Notes under the pieces: model-generated
What the model saw: the letters and a program-made list of their open reading frames with translations, nothing else
The model's database searches: none
Told to the model about the DNA's origin: nothing
Translations under genes and position numbers: made by a program
Assembly (NCBI GenBank): GCA_023014365.1
Contig: JAEBUN010000014.1
Location: forward strand, 496,001-560,000
Reading direction: 5' to 3'
From: Lepiota brunneoincarnata
Taxonomy: Eukaryota > Basidiomycota > Agaricomycetes > Agaricales > Agaricaceae
Length of the DNA: 64,000 nt
Part shown: piece by piece, positions 21,558-33,363 of the stretch
Layout: each line of letters starts with the position of its first letter
Numbering within the stretch: position 1 is the first letter of the stretch

Positions 21558-21898
21558 TGTTAGGGGAAGATAAGACACTGGAACCAAGTTGATATTCAGG
21601 TGGCGATTACAATCACCACCCATGCTATATATATACATAGTGGTCTGCGCACAGACTGGGTAACCAAACACTACGATAGCTACCAGTAATAATGTATGCA
21701 GACAATAGACAAACAACTAATAATAAGAAGTCGCCTGCAGATCAGGCTCAGGGATGGGGGTGGCCGAAGGCCGAGACTGGGCTCGGGCATTGGGCCTCAG
21801 CTAAGAAGGCTGAGCCCAGACATCCAACCACAGGTCCCTAGATGTACCTTGCGTAAGGGGGAGTGTGATGCAGAGCACACGACGCCAGTCCCCTTACA
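21558..21898 (+). mobile_element. Solo LTR in the F leader
   Basis: 341 bp, begins TGTTAGGGGAAG and ends CCCCTTACA, with TSD CTCAC at 21553-21557 and 21899-21903. It is related to the solo LTR at 29069-29368 (shared opening and AACCAAGTTGATA). It is relatively CpG-rich. Confidence 0.87.
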
Positions 21899-22054
21899 CT
21901 CACCACTTTTGCTGCTTACTGAGTAATACTTGCAGAACTTGAATGCACATTGTGCCCTTGCCCTTGTTGCATCATCAGATCGTGGAACCTATACTTAGGT
22001 ATCACCATCATCAGAACTCAATTCTTCATTCTCCTAGCAATAGTCAATCACTAG

Positions 22055-24760
22055 ACAACCACCACCATACCTCCCAAAAAGTACTCAGCCCAAGACACCC
22101 CATCACCACCTCCCAAATCTAGAAGTAGAATCACAGGTCCAGGAATACAAAATCCTGACCCTAGAAGAACCCCAATTCAAATGCCATCACCTTTTGACAC
22201 TCCATCCCCATTTGAAACACAAACTCCCCATGCCTCTACATCAACCTCTTTCTCAGACAAATTAGCTAAGAAACAAAAGCTAAAAGAAGAACAAGAAAAA
22301 CATGAACTCACCGCCCTTCAACTCACACAATTCAAATTAGAAATCCTTAAACACACACTTGCACAACCATGAGCACTCACCACCAAAGAAAACCAACTTC
22401 TTCTAAGACACAAAGCCTATGTTGAATCAAACCTAGGAAAACCACCAGAAGAATCCAATTCAGATGTCTACATAACAGACATCTCTGACACTGCCACTCC
22501 ACAAACACCCCTGCTACCACCACCACAACCCCCACTACCACCACCACCACCACTGCAATTACAAATAATGGCTGCTCAAACCCCAAAGGAACTAGGTCTC
22601 TTAAAACCTGTTGCCTTTGATGGCACCAGAAGACTATTTGAAGACTGGCTCTTCCAATGTGAAGTCTATGTAATCACAAATGAAAGCATGTACAATACTG
22701 ATCATGCCAGAACCCTATTTGTCCTCTTGACAATGCAATCAGGAGATGCCTGAGTTTGGGCAAGACAGTACCTCCATGAGAGGAATGCCTTAGCACTGGC
22801 AGGAACCCCCATAGTTATGGAAACATGGGACAATTTCACAACCTGACTAAAAACTGACTTCACTCCAGCCAACAAACATGCGTACACAGACATGCAACTC
22901 CAAACCCTGCACCAAGCAGGCAAACCAATGACTGAGTTCAATGCTCAATTCAAGGAACTTGTCCAGCAATCCAGACTGACAGAAAACCATGCCCTAATTG
23001 ATCTATATTGTAAGGCAATCGATCGTCACATTGCAATGAAAATCAATGAATCAGAAAATCTGCCAACAACCATTGCAGATTGGTATATCTGAGCCAATTG
23101 GCTTGACAACAATTTCCGCTGCATCAATGCACTCTATGGCACCCCCCAAAACATGTTCCCACCAAGGAACTGATTCCGACCCAACCATGGACCAAACCAT
23201 TGAAGAGTCAGTAACGTTCATGGGTTTTTAATATAGATAGAGTACTTGTTTTCACTAAGCTTAGCCAAAATTTGATAAGCTTAAGTTGATACAAGTGGTA
23301 TGAGATTAATAATGAACAGTTTCATCTTTTGGGGTGTTCTGGGGGTGTGTTCTGACAGTGAAATTCAAGAGAGTATAGTTTTAGAGGTTAACAAACAGCT
23401 GTTGAAGTTATCTTAGCTGTACGGTGCAGCAGTGAAAGGACAATCCCTGTCAATTCAAAGTGCGGGGTCTCTGGTCTCTGGTCTCTGGTCTCTGAACTCT
23501 ACTCTGGTCTCTGTCTCTAGCACTCTGGAACTCTACAACTCTGTTCTCTGTCTCTGTCTCTGGGTTGGTCAACAACCAAAGAAATCACACTTAACAATGC
23601 ACACTAAATAGTCCTCTGAAACTGTTCTTGATCACAGCTTGCAGACTTGCATGTGGAAGTGGGGGTGAGACCTTTTGCTTCTCCACAAACAAGTGCAACT
23701 GTATTTATATTGTTTAGATACATACGAGAGATAGTAAATATGAAATAGAAAACAATAAGCTTAATTGTTACAGGCACTGTAGAATATTTTGGAAGGTTCA
23801 GCAGCATTTCTGCCTTGCCCTGGGTTATGGGTTTTTCTCTGATTGACAAATTGCAATCCAGCCAGACATGTTCTGTGCTTGTCTGCATTATTCTGCATCC
23901 ATGCAAGCATGTCAAATCTCAGATCAATTATGATCGGACATATAGCAAATAGGCATTCCCTTGATCCAGTGTAATTAATCTCGACTAGGCAGCATGCCAG
24001 GTGCCACGAACCACAAAGCACTCATTAATTATGAGTCTTTGATATTTCTAGGGCACTGGGCTTCAGTTGTTGCCTCCTGAATGTGGAATGTTCTATTCCA
24101 TGGTCTGGTCATCATTATTGGGCTCATTATTAGCATAGTATGCCTGCTACAGCTACTAGGTACATTCTTTATGTTTGAACGCATCTGAGTTCATCAAAAA
24201 ACTGCTCCTAAGGTCCCTTGATGTGACTGGAGTATACTCGATAGGCTATGTAGAGTCCTGAATCCCTCCAGAGAGCATCCTGATAGCTAAATTCACTAAG
24301 CTTAGTGTTTATGAGCTGGTTTGAACACTTCCAAGGCTTGAATATCCTCAATTCGGTTGAACTGGCCACTACAGGACATAGTACCAATCCTCTATAGAGT
24401 TCCTTAATGACATAGCCAATGATTCTATGTAGAGAATTGTTCCGGAGTATGGAATTCATGTATAGTAGTGAAATTGGTGTATCACCACCCAAACAATAAT
24501 GTGCCCTATGCACAATACTACCAAAGGAGCAACACTCCCAGATTCACATCATGCAACCCACATGCCATGGAAATAGACCATGCCACGCTTGAAGAAGGGT
24601 ACAAAGATCCTTACCTGGAAATTTCCCAACCAGACCTTGCCAAAGAAGAACCTGCTCAAGACTCTTTAGAGTTAGATGCTGTTGTCACAGGACAACAAAT
24701 GAAAGCTTATCAGAAGCAGGAATGCTTCTGATGTGGAGCCAATGACCATTGGGTCAGTAA
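22055..24760 (+). pseudogene. F gag, decayed and interrupted
   Basis: A Pro/Ser-rich N-terminus (ATA in place of the start codon) is followed by a Lys/Glu-rich helix and the capsid part (MAAQTPKELGLLKPVAFDG, 22568; LKTDFTPANKHAYTDMQ; FNAQFKELVQQSRL). It is interrupted by the solo LTR 23201-24484, after which the nucleocapsid appears (HAMEIDHATLEEGYKD and CF*CGANDHWVSKC, C-x2-C-x4-H-x4-C with a TGA inside, about 24718-24760). Stops are mostly TGA. It is homologous to G gag in layout but has distinct sequence. Confidence 0.82.
23201..24484 (-). mobile_element. Solo LTR of family H
   Basis: 1284 bp with TG...CA ends in plus reading and 4-bp flanks CCAT (23197-23200) and CCAC (24485-24488), differing by one transition. 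It matches the LTRs of element H at 54716 and 63227, including the GGTCTCT-type microsatellite near 23468-23500 and four TAAGCTTA palindromes. Removing it plus one TSD copy rejoins F gag in frame. Orientation is given as for H, whose genes run on the minus strand. Confidence 0.82.
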
Positions 24761-25800
24761 ATGCCCCCAACTGCCACCCACTAGACACTTCCCAGGGATG
24801 CATACCTGACAATCAACATGGCAAGATCCATGAATACATCAAAATCAGAACCATCATCGATGGAAGAGACTCCACACTAGAAGCATATGTCACCAATACT
24901 GGTGAGAAAGATCTCATCATTGGGTTTCCCTGGTTGGAACAATACAACCCTGACATCAACTGGAAAACCAAGACATTCTCTTGGAAACCCCAAATCAACC
25001 ACCAAGAATTTTCCAAACTCCTCAGAACCCTTCAACGACCAATCAAACTCAATTCTATAGCCATGGACCTCATGGTAGGACAAACATCTCAACCAGAAGA
25101 CAACCCTGAAGAATATATTGACCTCTCAAACATTGACCTAGACAACTTCTCCTTGGAGAAAGAAATGAACCCAACACCATTAGAAGTCAACACCAAAGCA
25201 ACACATGCCACAACACTCCACAATGAGCAACATCAAAACCCCTCAAAATCTGCCAAACTCAAAGGAAAATTCCTGGAAACAACAAAGACAGAACCTGAGA
25301 TCCCTTAGAGATTTGCCCGATGGGCTAAAATATTCAACAAAAAAGCCTCTGAAAGGTTCCCACCATCAAGAACTTTCAATCACAAAATTGAACTAAAACC
25401 GACTTTCAAAGCAAAGTCAATGAAACCCTATCAAGTCACACCCACCAAAGAAAAAGCGCTAAAATGAAAGGATATATCTGCCCCTCTAAATCCCCTATGG
25501 CATCACCATTCTTCTTCATTGCCAAGAAAGGAGACCTCCAACCCTGCCAAGACTACCACTATCTCAATGATCACATGGTAAAGAATGCATACCCAATTCC
25601 CATGATCTCTTCTATCATGGATAAGCTCAATGGAGCTAAATATTTCACCAAACTCGATGTCTGACTTGGATACAATAATGTCTGCATCAAAGATGGCAAC
25701 CAATGGAAAGCAGCATTCAAGACTCCCATGGGTCTTTTCGAACCGACTGTCATGTTTTTCAGACTATGCAACAGTCCTGCAACATTTCAACATATGATGG
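24761..25800 (+). pseudogene. F protease remnant and N-terminal RT
   Basis: The C-terminal half of a retropepsin is present (LIIGFPWLEQYNPDINW, about 24913-24963), but the DSG active-site segment is missing just after the zinc knuckle, so part was deleted. RT follows in another frame ([37 protein letters not shown]) and is cut by element E right after the NSPATFQ motif. TGA replaces an expected Arg after KLDV. Non-functional. Confidence 0.82.
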
Positions 25801-26358
25801 TGTAAGGATCAGACGCATGCTGGCAGCAGAGCCACCAACGCATGACCTCTCCTCACCAGTCTGGACAGACAATCCTCAGATGTCTCCTCATTCTGACCTG
25901 ATTTCCCAACTTTAAAATTTCAAATCCATTCCGACATTTCATTCCGATGTCAAATTCGTCCCCCAGGCCACAGATCGCCATACCACCCACACACCCACAC
26001 CCCAACTCTGCATATTGGGCAGGTATCCATGCCTTACAAAAGGGCCCCTTGAAGGCCCACTGTCTCACAGTATGTGCCCCTCATATTTTTTCTTTCTTTT
26101 CTCTCCATTTCCATTACACACTCGAGTTACACCGGCCTTGAGAATTTACTGCATGCGGTACTGCACATGCTGTCACCCTACCATACATTACCTATTCTGC
26201 TACTGTGACAATTACTGCCACTACCGCTACCTTACTGTGACAGAACTGTGACAGTACCACACATTACCGCCACATTACTGTGACATTTAAGAATTCCCCA
26301 GTTATACTAGCACTACCCTATTGCACACTGCCATCCAGTAGTAATAATACTATAGCTA

Positions 26359-27953
26359 CAGTGACCCACAAAACTGTTCCAATGTTTTGTACTTTTGACT
26401 TGAAGTAGTAATAGCTCAGTGAATAAAATGGATAGATTTGTGAATATATTTCTAAACATAGCCAAACATGTCATATCTGACCCTGCAAATTCACGTTATG
26501 TAATACTTCCAAATAAGTCAATTATGAATTTTGTAAGCATTTTAAGTCATTGGAACAGTTTTGTCAATGGTAAATTTTGATACTAATTCAAGCAATTACA
26601 TGACTCTGTTGATTGTAAATTAACAAGATCATGTGACTATGTGTCTTTGACATATAAATAAATGTGCTAACAGCCATGTCCTATCATTCTCAACCCCCCC
26701 ACTTACCATAAAACCATTATCTTCTATTCTAAAGAAAACCATTCTCTCTATGCTAAATTCTCACCATTCCTATACTAAAATTGAGGCAATTGCTGGTGTT
26801 GGGCACAGTACCATATCCAGGCTAGCCTCTAAAAATTGTTTCAGCCTTACCAAATCACTTGGAGGACATCCTTCAAAACTCTCTACTACCAACATCCAGT
26901 GTACTATCTATCTTATCTCTGCTGGCAAGGCTGAAACTGCTGTAGATATAGCCAAATCTCTTGTTCCCATCATTGGAACATCAGTCTCTTCACAGATTGT
27001 GTTAAGGCATCTCAAACAGGCAGGAATGAAGGCTATAGTCAAGCAAAAAAAGCCTTTACCCTTTGACAAGCATAGGAGAGCTAGGCTAGATTTTGCTCTG
27101 ACACACCAGCATTGGACTGTGGAAGACTGGAAGCTGGTTGTATGGTCTGATGAGACCAAAATCAATTGTTTGGGATCAGATGGGAGGAAGTGGGGATGGA
27201 AAAAGAAGGGAGAGGGACTCAGTGAAAGACTGGTTCAGGAAACTCTGAAGTATAGAGGGGGATCAGTGATAGTTTGGGGTTGGATAGCCCAGGCTATGCA
27301 GTGAGGATTGATGGAAGGATGGATGCAGAGTTGTTTGTGCAAATTTTGGAGGAGGATTTGAAGAAGAGTCTCCAGTGGTACAAGCTTAAACCCCAAGATA
27401 TCATCTTCTAGCAAGATAATGATCTCAAACACAAGAGTGTATTGGCCCCAGAATGGTTTCAAAAATATCATTTTAGGCTGCTAATCTGGCCAGCACATCA
27501 CCTGACCTCAATCCCATTGACCACTTATGGGATTATATGAAGAGAACACTGGGAGAGTATGAATCTCCTCTCAAGGGTATAAAGGAGTTGTAGTAGGAGG
27601 TAGAGAAGGAGTGGGATGCTATTTCAGCTTCTGAGTATCAGAATTTAATTGAAAGTATGCCTAGGAGAGTAGCAGCTGTTCTCAAAGCCAAAGGGAGCCA
27701 CTCTACGTACTAGAAATAATACAATGGCCTGGTATAATATGTCATTGACAAAACTGTTCCAATGACTCAACATGCTTACAAAATTCATAATTGCCCAATT
27801 TGGAAGTATTACATAACGCGACTTTGCAGGGTCAGATATGACATGTTTGGCTATGTTTATAAATATATTCACAAATTTAGTCATTTTATCCATTGAGCTA
27901 TTACTACTTTAAGTTAAAAGTATAAAACATTGGAACAGTTTTGTGGGTCACTG
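26359..27953 (+). mobile_element. Tc1-like DNA transposon 3 (different subfamily)
   Basis: 1595 bp, with TA duplications at 26357-26358 and 27954-27955. The TIRs are about 220 bp, beginning CAGTGACCCACAAAACTG and again ending inside with an inverted, shortened copy of the outer end (GGAACAGTTTTGTCA). It is distinct in sequence from elements 1 and 2. Confidence 0.9.
26750..27712 (+). pseudogene. Tc1-like transposase, frameshifted (element 3)
   Basis: 184 intact codons (26750-27304) hold the HTH (EAIAGVGHSTISRLASKN) and the first catalytic Asp (WSDETKIN, about 27146-27170). After a frame change near 27290 come QDNDLKH (about 27415-27437) and PDLNPIDHLWDYM (about 27501-27540). The third catalytic position reads Asp (NPID) where Tc1 enzymes have Glu (NPIE). 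A TAG precedes QDND and there are further stops (two TAG codons near 27591). Confidence 0.85.
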
Positions 27954-28817
27954 TAATACAAAGCCCATCAAGGTAACAGGTACCTTGAACAACAATTAAT
28001 TTATTGCCATATAACTCAACTTGTTGATATGATGGGTACATTAGATTAGCAGTATCTGTATTTGTCTCTGAGGGATAGAGAGAGGAAAGAGTTGAGTCAG
28101 GAGGGGGGGATATTGTTGATCCAGGATGTTTTGATCCGAAATTTAAGTGTTTCCTTTTTGGGAAATCTGTTGTACTAATAATATTTGTTGAGATTTGTCC
28201 AAAGTTCATTATGCAGAGGTGGTTGGCTCAGCTTATGTGGGCAGCATGGTGACCACCTCTACAATACCTTGAACAATAATTAATTTATTGTCATATCACT
28301 CCTGTATAATTTTTAATTCCAAACTTTAGGTGATCTATATACATTAATATTTTTTAATAAAATGTATTTTCATGATACAGATAACCAAAATATTACATAA
28401 TATAGGCTGATGCATTACCACCACATTACCGTGACACTACTGTGACACATATGTGCGGTAGTGGTGGTAGGGTGCAGTGGTGGTAGTGGCAAATTCACTA
28501 TGCTCAAGTTACATGACTGCATCATTGTCGAGCTGCTTGATGAGCCATTCAACTGGCTTTTTTTTTCTTTTTTTTCTCTTTTATTATCACTTTTGTTTCA
28601 GCTTTTCTACTCAAATGCCCTATCTACCTTAAATACAGTTCAGATGTGTAGGATAGGAGTCCAGTGAATACCACCCCTAGTCTTGTAAAAAGTGCCCATG
28701 CGCACTTGTTCCTTCATTTTCTTCTTAACACGTCTGGGTCAAAACCCATAATGACCAGCAGTAGCGGTCGTACCTCGCATCCCCTCTTGAATACATGCCA
28801 ATCGCCCTCACTTCAAC

Positions 28818-28837
28818 TGGAGCCCACCGCGAGGGGG
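28818..28837 (+). promoter_or_regulatory. E tRNA-type primer-binding site
   Basis: TGGAGCCCACCGCGAGGGGG, 2 nt after the 5' LTR. TGG is the usual complement of a tRNA CCA end. The site is nearly identical to that of H (63204-63224); the differences are CpG to CpA changes. The tRNA identity was not determined. Confidence 0.75.
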
Positions 28838-28979
28838 TTTTGATCCAGTCTTAAAACAAAACTGATTCCTGACCAAAACCTTGCCCAAGAGGTCCTCCTT
28901 GCCATACATAGTCCACTTGTCAACAACCACCTTCCAGGCCTTACCAGTTTTTTTTCAGTCCATTGACTCCCAGATCCAA

Positions 28980-30838
28980 CCTGGCTTCTGATTCTGAATC
29001 TGATAACATGTCTCTCACAATTGACCCCACAGTACCTGAGACACCATCTCAAGCTATGCCTACCAGTCTGTTAGGGGAATAAGGGGCCCAGAACCAAGTT
29101 GATAATCAAGTGAGGGGCTTCACCCCTCAACCTGTGCCTATATACTACAGACAGTGCTATAAATACTACAGAATGTCCTGGAACATCAGAGAACAACTAT
29201 TTACAGCACAAGATCAAGTTCTATCTAAGAATACCCATCAGGCAACCTACATCAGAAGAGGAGTAAGAATAGACAAGCAGCAACCCGTTACACCGGTTAG
29301 ATACACTGGGTGATCAGTATGCTAAGCTCACTAGGATTGGGATCTGGCTACCCAGCTGTCCCCTTACACAGTCCTCCAGTGACCCCAAACCCCAGCCGCA
29401 TCTGTTTTATGGCATCAGATGATACAAACATTGGAAGTGCAATGCCCCCTTGACCCTCCTTCGTTTCCCCTAACTGGGGTACTACAAGCACTCCGGCAGT
29501 GCCAGGACGTCATAATTTTCCAGCACCAGCAACAGCCCCAGTAATTTTTCATTCCACTCAATCCATGCCCAGCCCACATGACAGAGGAGCCCCAAAATTT
29601 GATGGCCACCCATTATCCCTCTGACAATTCCTGAATGAGGTAGAGGTATTGGGAAGGTCCTGCAATATGTCCCAGAGAGAGCTAATCAAGCACACTTTGT
29701 GTTACCTCGAATGGAGGGAATACAAGACTTGAAAGAGCCATCCATCTGTTACAGGAGGAAATTGGGGTGCCTTCAAACGTGAAATCATGGAATTGTATCC
29801 AGGAGCAGATGAAAGTAGATAGTACACCCCTACCAATCTTGATATCATAGCTGACCAGTAATCTAGGGAGCCCATGTGATCACAGTATCAGTTTGGCAAG
29901 TACTATCAAATTTCATTACAGTTTCTGACTGGCTTATTGCACAAATGAGGTATCTCTCAGAGAAAGGGACACTATGTTCCTCAATGGTTTTAATCAAGAA
30001 TTCCATGATTGAGTCACATCAAGGCTCCAAGTAAAGCAACCAGACCATCCATTACACCATGCATGGAGTATGAGTGACGTCGCAGATGCAGCTAGATTCC
30101 TTCTCACATCCAATTCTGCAGCTGCTGAGATAGGCTCCTACCCCCTTACATCCCATTCCCAACCCCATTTCAACATCCCAGCAGCACCATGCAAGACCTT
30201 CAATATGTCTAGTTTGGAACAGATTATGGTGTCTGACACATTTGTCTCAAAGCTCGCATCAAAGCTTGGTATTAGCCATAACAACAATAATCATAGTCAA
30301 GGAAACTCACCTGTGGTACAGCATAGAGCTGCTTTCTACACCTCAGGACCCCCACATTCTTGACCCAATGGATGTCTTGGATGCCTTGATCCCAACCACT
30401 TCCACCAAAACTGCCCAGTAATCATGGACTACATTGCTCAAGGACTTTGCAAGTGAGATGAATTTGGAAGAGTCGTATTGAATGATGGGACCATGGTGAC
30501 ATCCCATGTTGCTCCAGGTGGATGTATTAAAAAGTGTATAGACAACTGGCACAAGTCTCACACACAGCCCACAGTCTCAACCAACATCCTCGAAGTATCC
30601 CCGTCCCCAGCCCAGCAATATCACTACTCAGTCACAGACACCCCATCCCTTCCGCAAGGAATGCCTTTCAAAGAAGTCTCAGTAGCCAAACTTGAAGAGC
30701 TGCATATTTTGGACACCACGGTAGTTACTACTGCAAAACAGGCAGGAGAGATTTGGAAACATGTTGAGACAGCAGCCAAGTCCACAGCCAAGTCAGCACC
30801 CAACACATCCCACCCCCAATCCCATCATCCAATGTTCT
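28980..30838 (+). pseudogene. E gag, decayed
   Basis: Begins near SDSESDNMSLTIDPTVP and is interrupted by the solo LTR at 29069. The capsid-like part starts about 29570 (RGAPKFDGHPLSL) with several TGA and TAG stops. An open piece runs 30070-30363 (MSDVADAARFLLTSNS) and a zinc knuckle CLGCLDPNHFHQNC (C-x2-C-x4-H-x4-C) lies at about 30372-30415. The layout fits a common Agaricomycete gypsy Gag. Confidence 0.75.
29069..29368 (+). mobile_element. Solo LTR in E gag
   Basis: 300 bp, begins TGTTAGGGGAAT and ends CCCCTTACA, with TSD CAGTC at 29064-29068 and 29369-29373. Same family as 21558-21898 and relatively CpG-poor. Confidence 0.88.
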
Positions 30839-30869
30839 GATCTCGAATGGTCCTCAATTTTGCTTCAAA

Positions 30870-31560
30870 ATGCCTATAGAAGATGCTGTTGTGATACAAA
30901 AGGTTATAGAAAAGGGTTTAGAGAGCACAGTGACACTAACACAGAAGGAGCTCTATGCCATATCACCAGATGTTCACAGGTACCTGAAGGATCAGGTCAC
31001 TACTAGGAAAGTACTAGTTGATGGGATGGTAGCTACCAAGATCCTTGAAGAGGCTGAGGAACAGGTCAAGGCATTTATTCAAGAGATTCCCAACACATCA
31101 GGGCTAGTCATTGCAAAGTCTGTGGAAGAACTCTGGACAATCCCAGTTTGACTTGAAGGTTGCGTCGACGTCCAAGCTATCCTGGATGAAGGTTCTCAGA
31201 TTATCAGTATCTGTCACAACATTTGGGAGAAGCTCGGAGGTATGCCAATTTGGTCTGACCACAAAATGGTTATGCAGTCAGCCAATCAATTGTGTAACAA
31301 AACGATGGGACTCTTACCAAATCTTCAGGGTGTCAATTTGAAGCTGCAACTTTTATCTACAGGCACAGGTTATTGCTGACATGTCATATGAAATACTCCT
31401 TGGCTGACCATTCCTCACCCTCGCACAAGCCAATATGCACCATTTTACCAACAGCGATGCTCATATTACGCTCATCAATCCCAACACCCAAGCGGTCATC
31501 ACAGTTCCTACCCAGCCTCATGTGCATAAACCACTCCCTTCCTCTACACTCTCAGGTTTT
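30870..31560 (+). pseudogene. E pol N-terminus and protease
   Basis: The frame at 30870-31151 (PIEDAVVIQKVIEKGLES; LTQKELYAISPDVHRYLKD) is the pol N-terminal region of this family. After a TGA, protease follows with AILDEGSQIISI (Asp present, a D-E-G-S active-site loop) and LQSANQLCNKTMGL-like sequence in a broken frame. It is homologous to the protease region of H (60068-61201). Confidence 0.7.
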
Positions 31561-31975
31561 TAAGTATTGATGATTCGGCTATTTGTTGAGGAGACACACT
31601 TTGCCATTTTGATCAGGCAAGATCAGATCCCAATCCAACAATGTCCCAGTCCCTGTTGTTCCAATCCCTTTCCTGTTTCATGTTATCCCCAATCATGTTT
31701 ACAACCACCAAATTTGAGCTGGTCACCAAAATCAAAGAAATATATGAAGTTTCCCTCTCCGCCCTCATGTCACCCCAAGAATCAGTACTAGTGCTTGCAT
31801 ACAAGAAAGTCGCTCACTGAGTCAAGCCAGTTGCCACCACACTACCCAAAGATTACCAAATCGTCTGTCAAATACCATCAGATCCCCTTGAGAACCTACC
31901 AGTTATTCCTTTCCAAGCTCCCAGTTTCATCCCAGGCACCTGTTATACCCAAGAATGAAGGAACAAAATGCAAGT
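31560..31975 (+). pseudogene. E pol linker, decayed
   Basis: Between protease and RT. Only short open pieces are seen in three frames and no domain is recognised, consistent with pol linker sequence with indels. Confidence 0.4.
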
Positions 31976-31977
31976 AA

Positions 31978-32621
31978 ACAAAGACAAGTTTTTATGACCA
32001 GAAGAAGAGAAGTTAGTGCACCATGTTATCAGGCTTCAGGAGGAAGGATTTGCCTGGTGTGAGGACAAGAAGGGCAGGTTTTCATCAGATTATTTTGATC
32101 CAGTTATAATCCCCACAGTCAACCACATACCTTGGAGCCTCAGAAACATTCCTATCCTGCCCAGCATTTTTGATTGCGTAGTTGAGATTATCAAGTCCAA
32201 GATTGCAGCTGGAGTTTATGAACCATCAAATTCACCATACCATTCAAGGTAGTTTTGTGTGTTGAAGAAGGATGGGAAGTCACTCCATATTGTGCATGAC
32301 TTACAGCCCCTTAATGCAGTTGCAATCAAGGATGCGGGCATCCCACCAATGGTCAAGCAATATGCAGAATCGTTCAGAGGTCAAGGATGTTATGGAGTGT
32401 TTGACCTATTCATTGGTTTCAATCAGTGTGAGCTGGCCAAGAAGTCCCGAGACCTCACCACATTCCAGTCCCCACTTGGCACCTTACAACTCACATCTAT
32501 TCCAATGGGATACACTAATTTAATGCAGATCCAGCATGGCAACCTCACATTCCTGCTTTAGGATGAGATTCCAGATGTAGCAGTTCCCTTTGTTGATGAT
32601 GTACCTGTGAAAGGACCCCCT
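31978..32621 (+). pseudogene. E reverse transcriptase, truncated by element B
   Basis: FAWCEDKKGRFSSDYFDPV (about 32045-32101), ILPSIFDCVVEIIKSKIAAG, FCVLKKDGKSLHIVHDLQPL, GCYGVFDLFIGFNQ (palm Asp) and PFVDDVPVKG (catalytic DD, about 32587-32617) are seen in order. The frame is then cut 3-4 codons later by the LTR of B at 32622. The rest of RT is missing from the window. It carries TAG at 32250 and 32559. Confidence 0.82.
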
Positions 32622-33272
32622 TGTCATATCCATGCCAAACTCAGAGCCTAATCATTAAAATTTGGCTTCTCAACTCCACATGACAACCCTCTGCCCTCCG
32701 ACTCAGCCCCAACTCGCTCCGACTGCAACCCATTGCCCAGATCACACAACCACCTCTGCATGTGCCATGGTCACCTGACCCTCAGAAGTTCTATTTCCCA
32801 GTTCTCCATTTTCCATCCGTAGTCAAGATACATTACCAGTCTCCATACCCATACTGGTCTCCATTTCGTTTGTAATCCATTTGTAATCCATTTGTAACCA
32901 CATGGGTCTCCGCTTTGCTCTGCACATAGTCAGTATGAGTCATAGTTTGTAAGACCAGCAGTATATATACCATAGGTACTTGGCTTGTACTCCTCAGTCT
33001 GATAATCGAATCGAGCAGCAGACCAGTTCCCTGTTCCATATCCTCCTCTCTCTTCTGCCTCACTCCGCTTCAGCTCTGACATCCTGAAATACAGACTAGG
33101 ACAGTAGGAGGGCACAGCACATAAGCTGAGGCCGCAAGTCCACCCCCCTGTCCAAAGTACTCCGTCTCGGTCCTGAAGTCTATGTACTGACTTCACTCTA
33201 ACCTGGCTACCTTATACCAAGAAAACCATCCCAACCTCTCCAACTTGGCCCCATTCCACACTGGCTCTAACA
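32622..33272 (+). repeat. B 5' LTR
   Basis: TG...CA, 651 bp, matching solo LTR 6271-7535. It holds a TATATATA box near 32962, about 34 nt upstream of the PBS-complementary segment AGTCTGATAAT (32996-33006). Confidence 0.88.
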
Positions 33273-33274
33273 GT

Positions 33275-33285
33275 ATTATCAGACT
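33275..33285 (+). promoter_or_regulatory. B self-complementary primer-binding site
   Basis: ATTATCAGACT, 2 nt after the LTR, is the exact complement of AGTCTGATAAT inside the LTR. Same arrangement as F and G. Confidence 0.68.
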
Positions 33286-33363
33286 CAACCTCCTCCTGTC
33301 CATCACATTTTCTGATCCCTTCTAACCATGGTCTCTTGAACAGTCACCCGTACCTGCACTCTT

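Larger units (their letters stand above)
26132..28502. mobile_element. Mutator-type MITE with a Tc1 inside
   Basis: Flanked by 11-bp duplications (26121-26131 CTCGAGTTACA; 28503-28513 CTCAAGTTACA, one CpG-type difference). About 774 bp without the Tc1. The ends are degenerate inverted repeats rich in ACCACCACTACC and GTGACA. The left end and an internal GGTACCTTGAACAA...AATTAATTTATTG unit match the Mutator-like element at 50052, so it is probably a deletion derivative of that family. Confidence 0.7.
25801..28815 (+). repeat. E 5' LTR, interrupted by a Mutator-type MITE
   Basis: Begins TGTAAGGATC and ends CACTTCA. The pieces 25801-26131 and 28514-28815 match the intact 3' LTR. They flank the MITE 26132-28502, with an 11-bp duplication CTC(G/A)AGTTACA. 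Confidence 0.88.

Noticed and set aside
22377..22586. Val-rich minus-strand frame resembling a membrane protein
   Set aside because: Complement of a Pro/Thr-coding low-complexity stretch of F gag.
23460..23560. GGTCTCT/TCTGTC repeats as a possible array of biological interest
   Set aside because: Simple microsatellite shared by all family-H LTRs; no spacer structure, not CRISPR-like.
28555..28590. T-rich run as a transcription terminator or LINE tail
   Set aside because: Present at the same place in both E LTRs, so it is part of the LTR.
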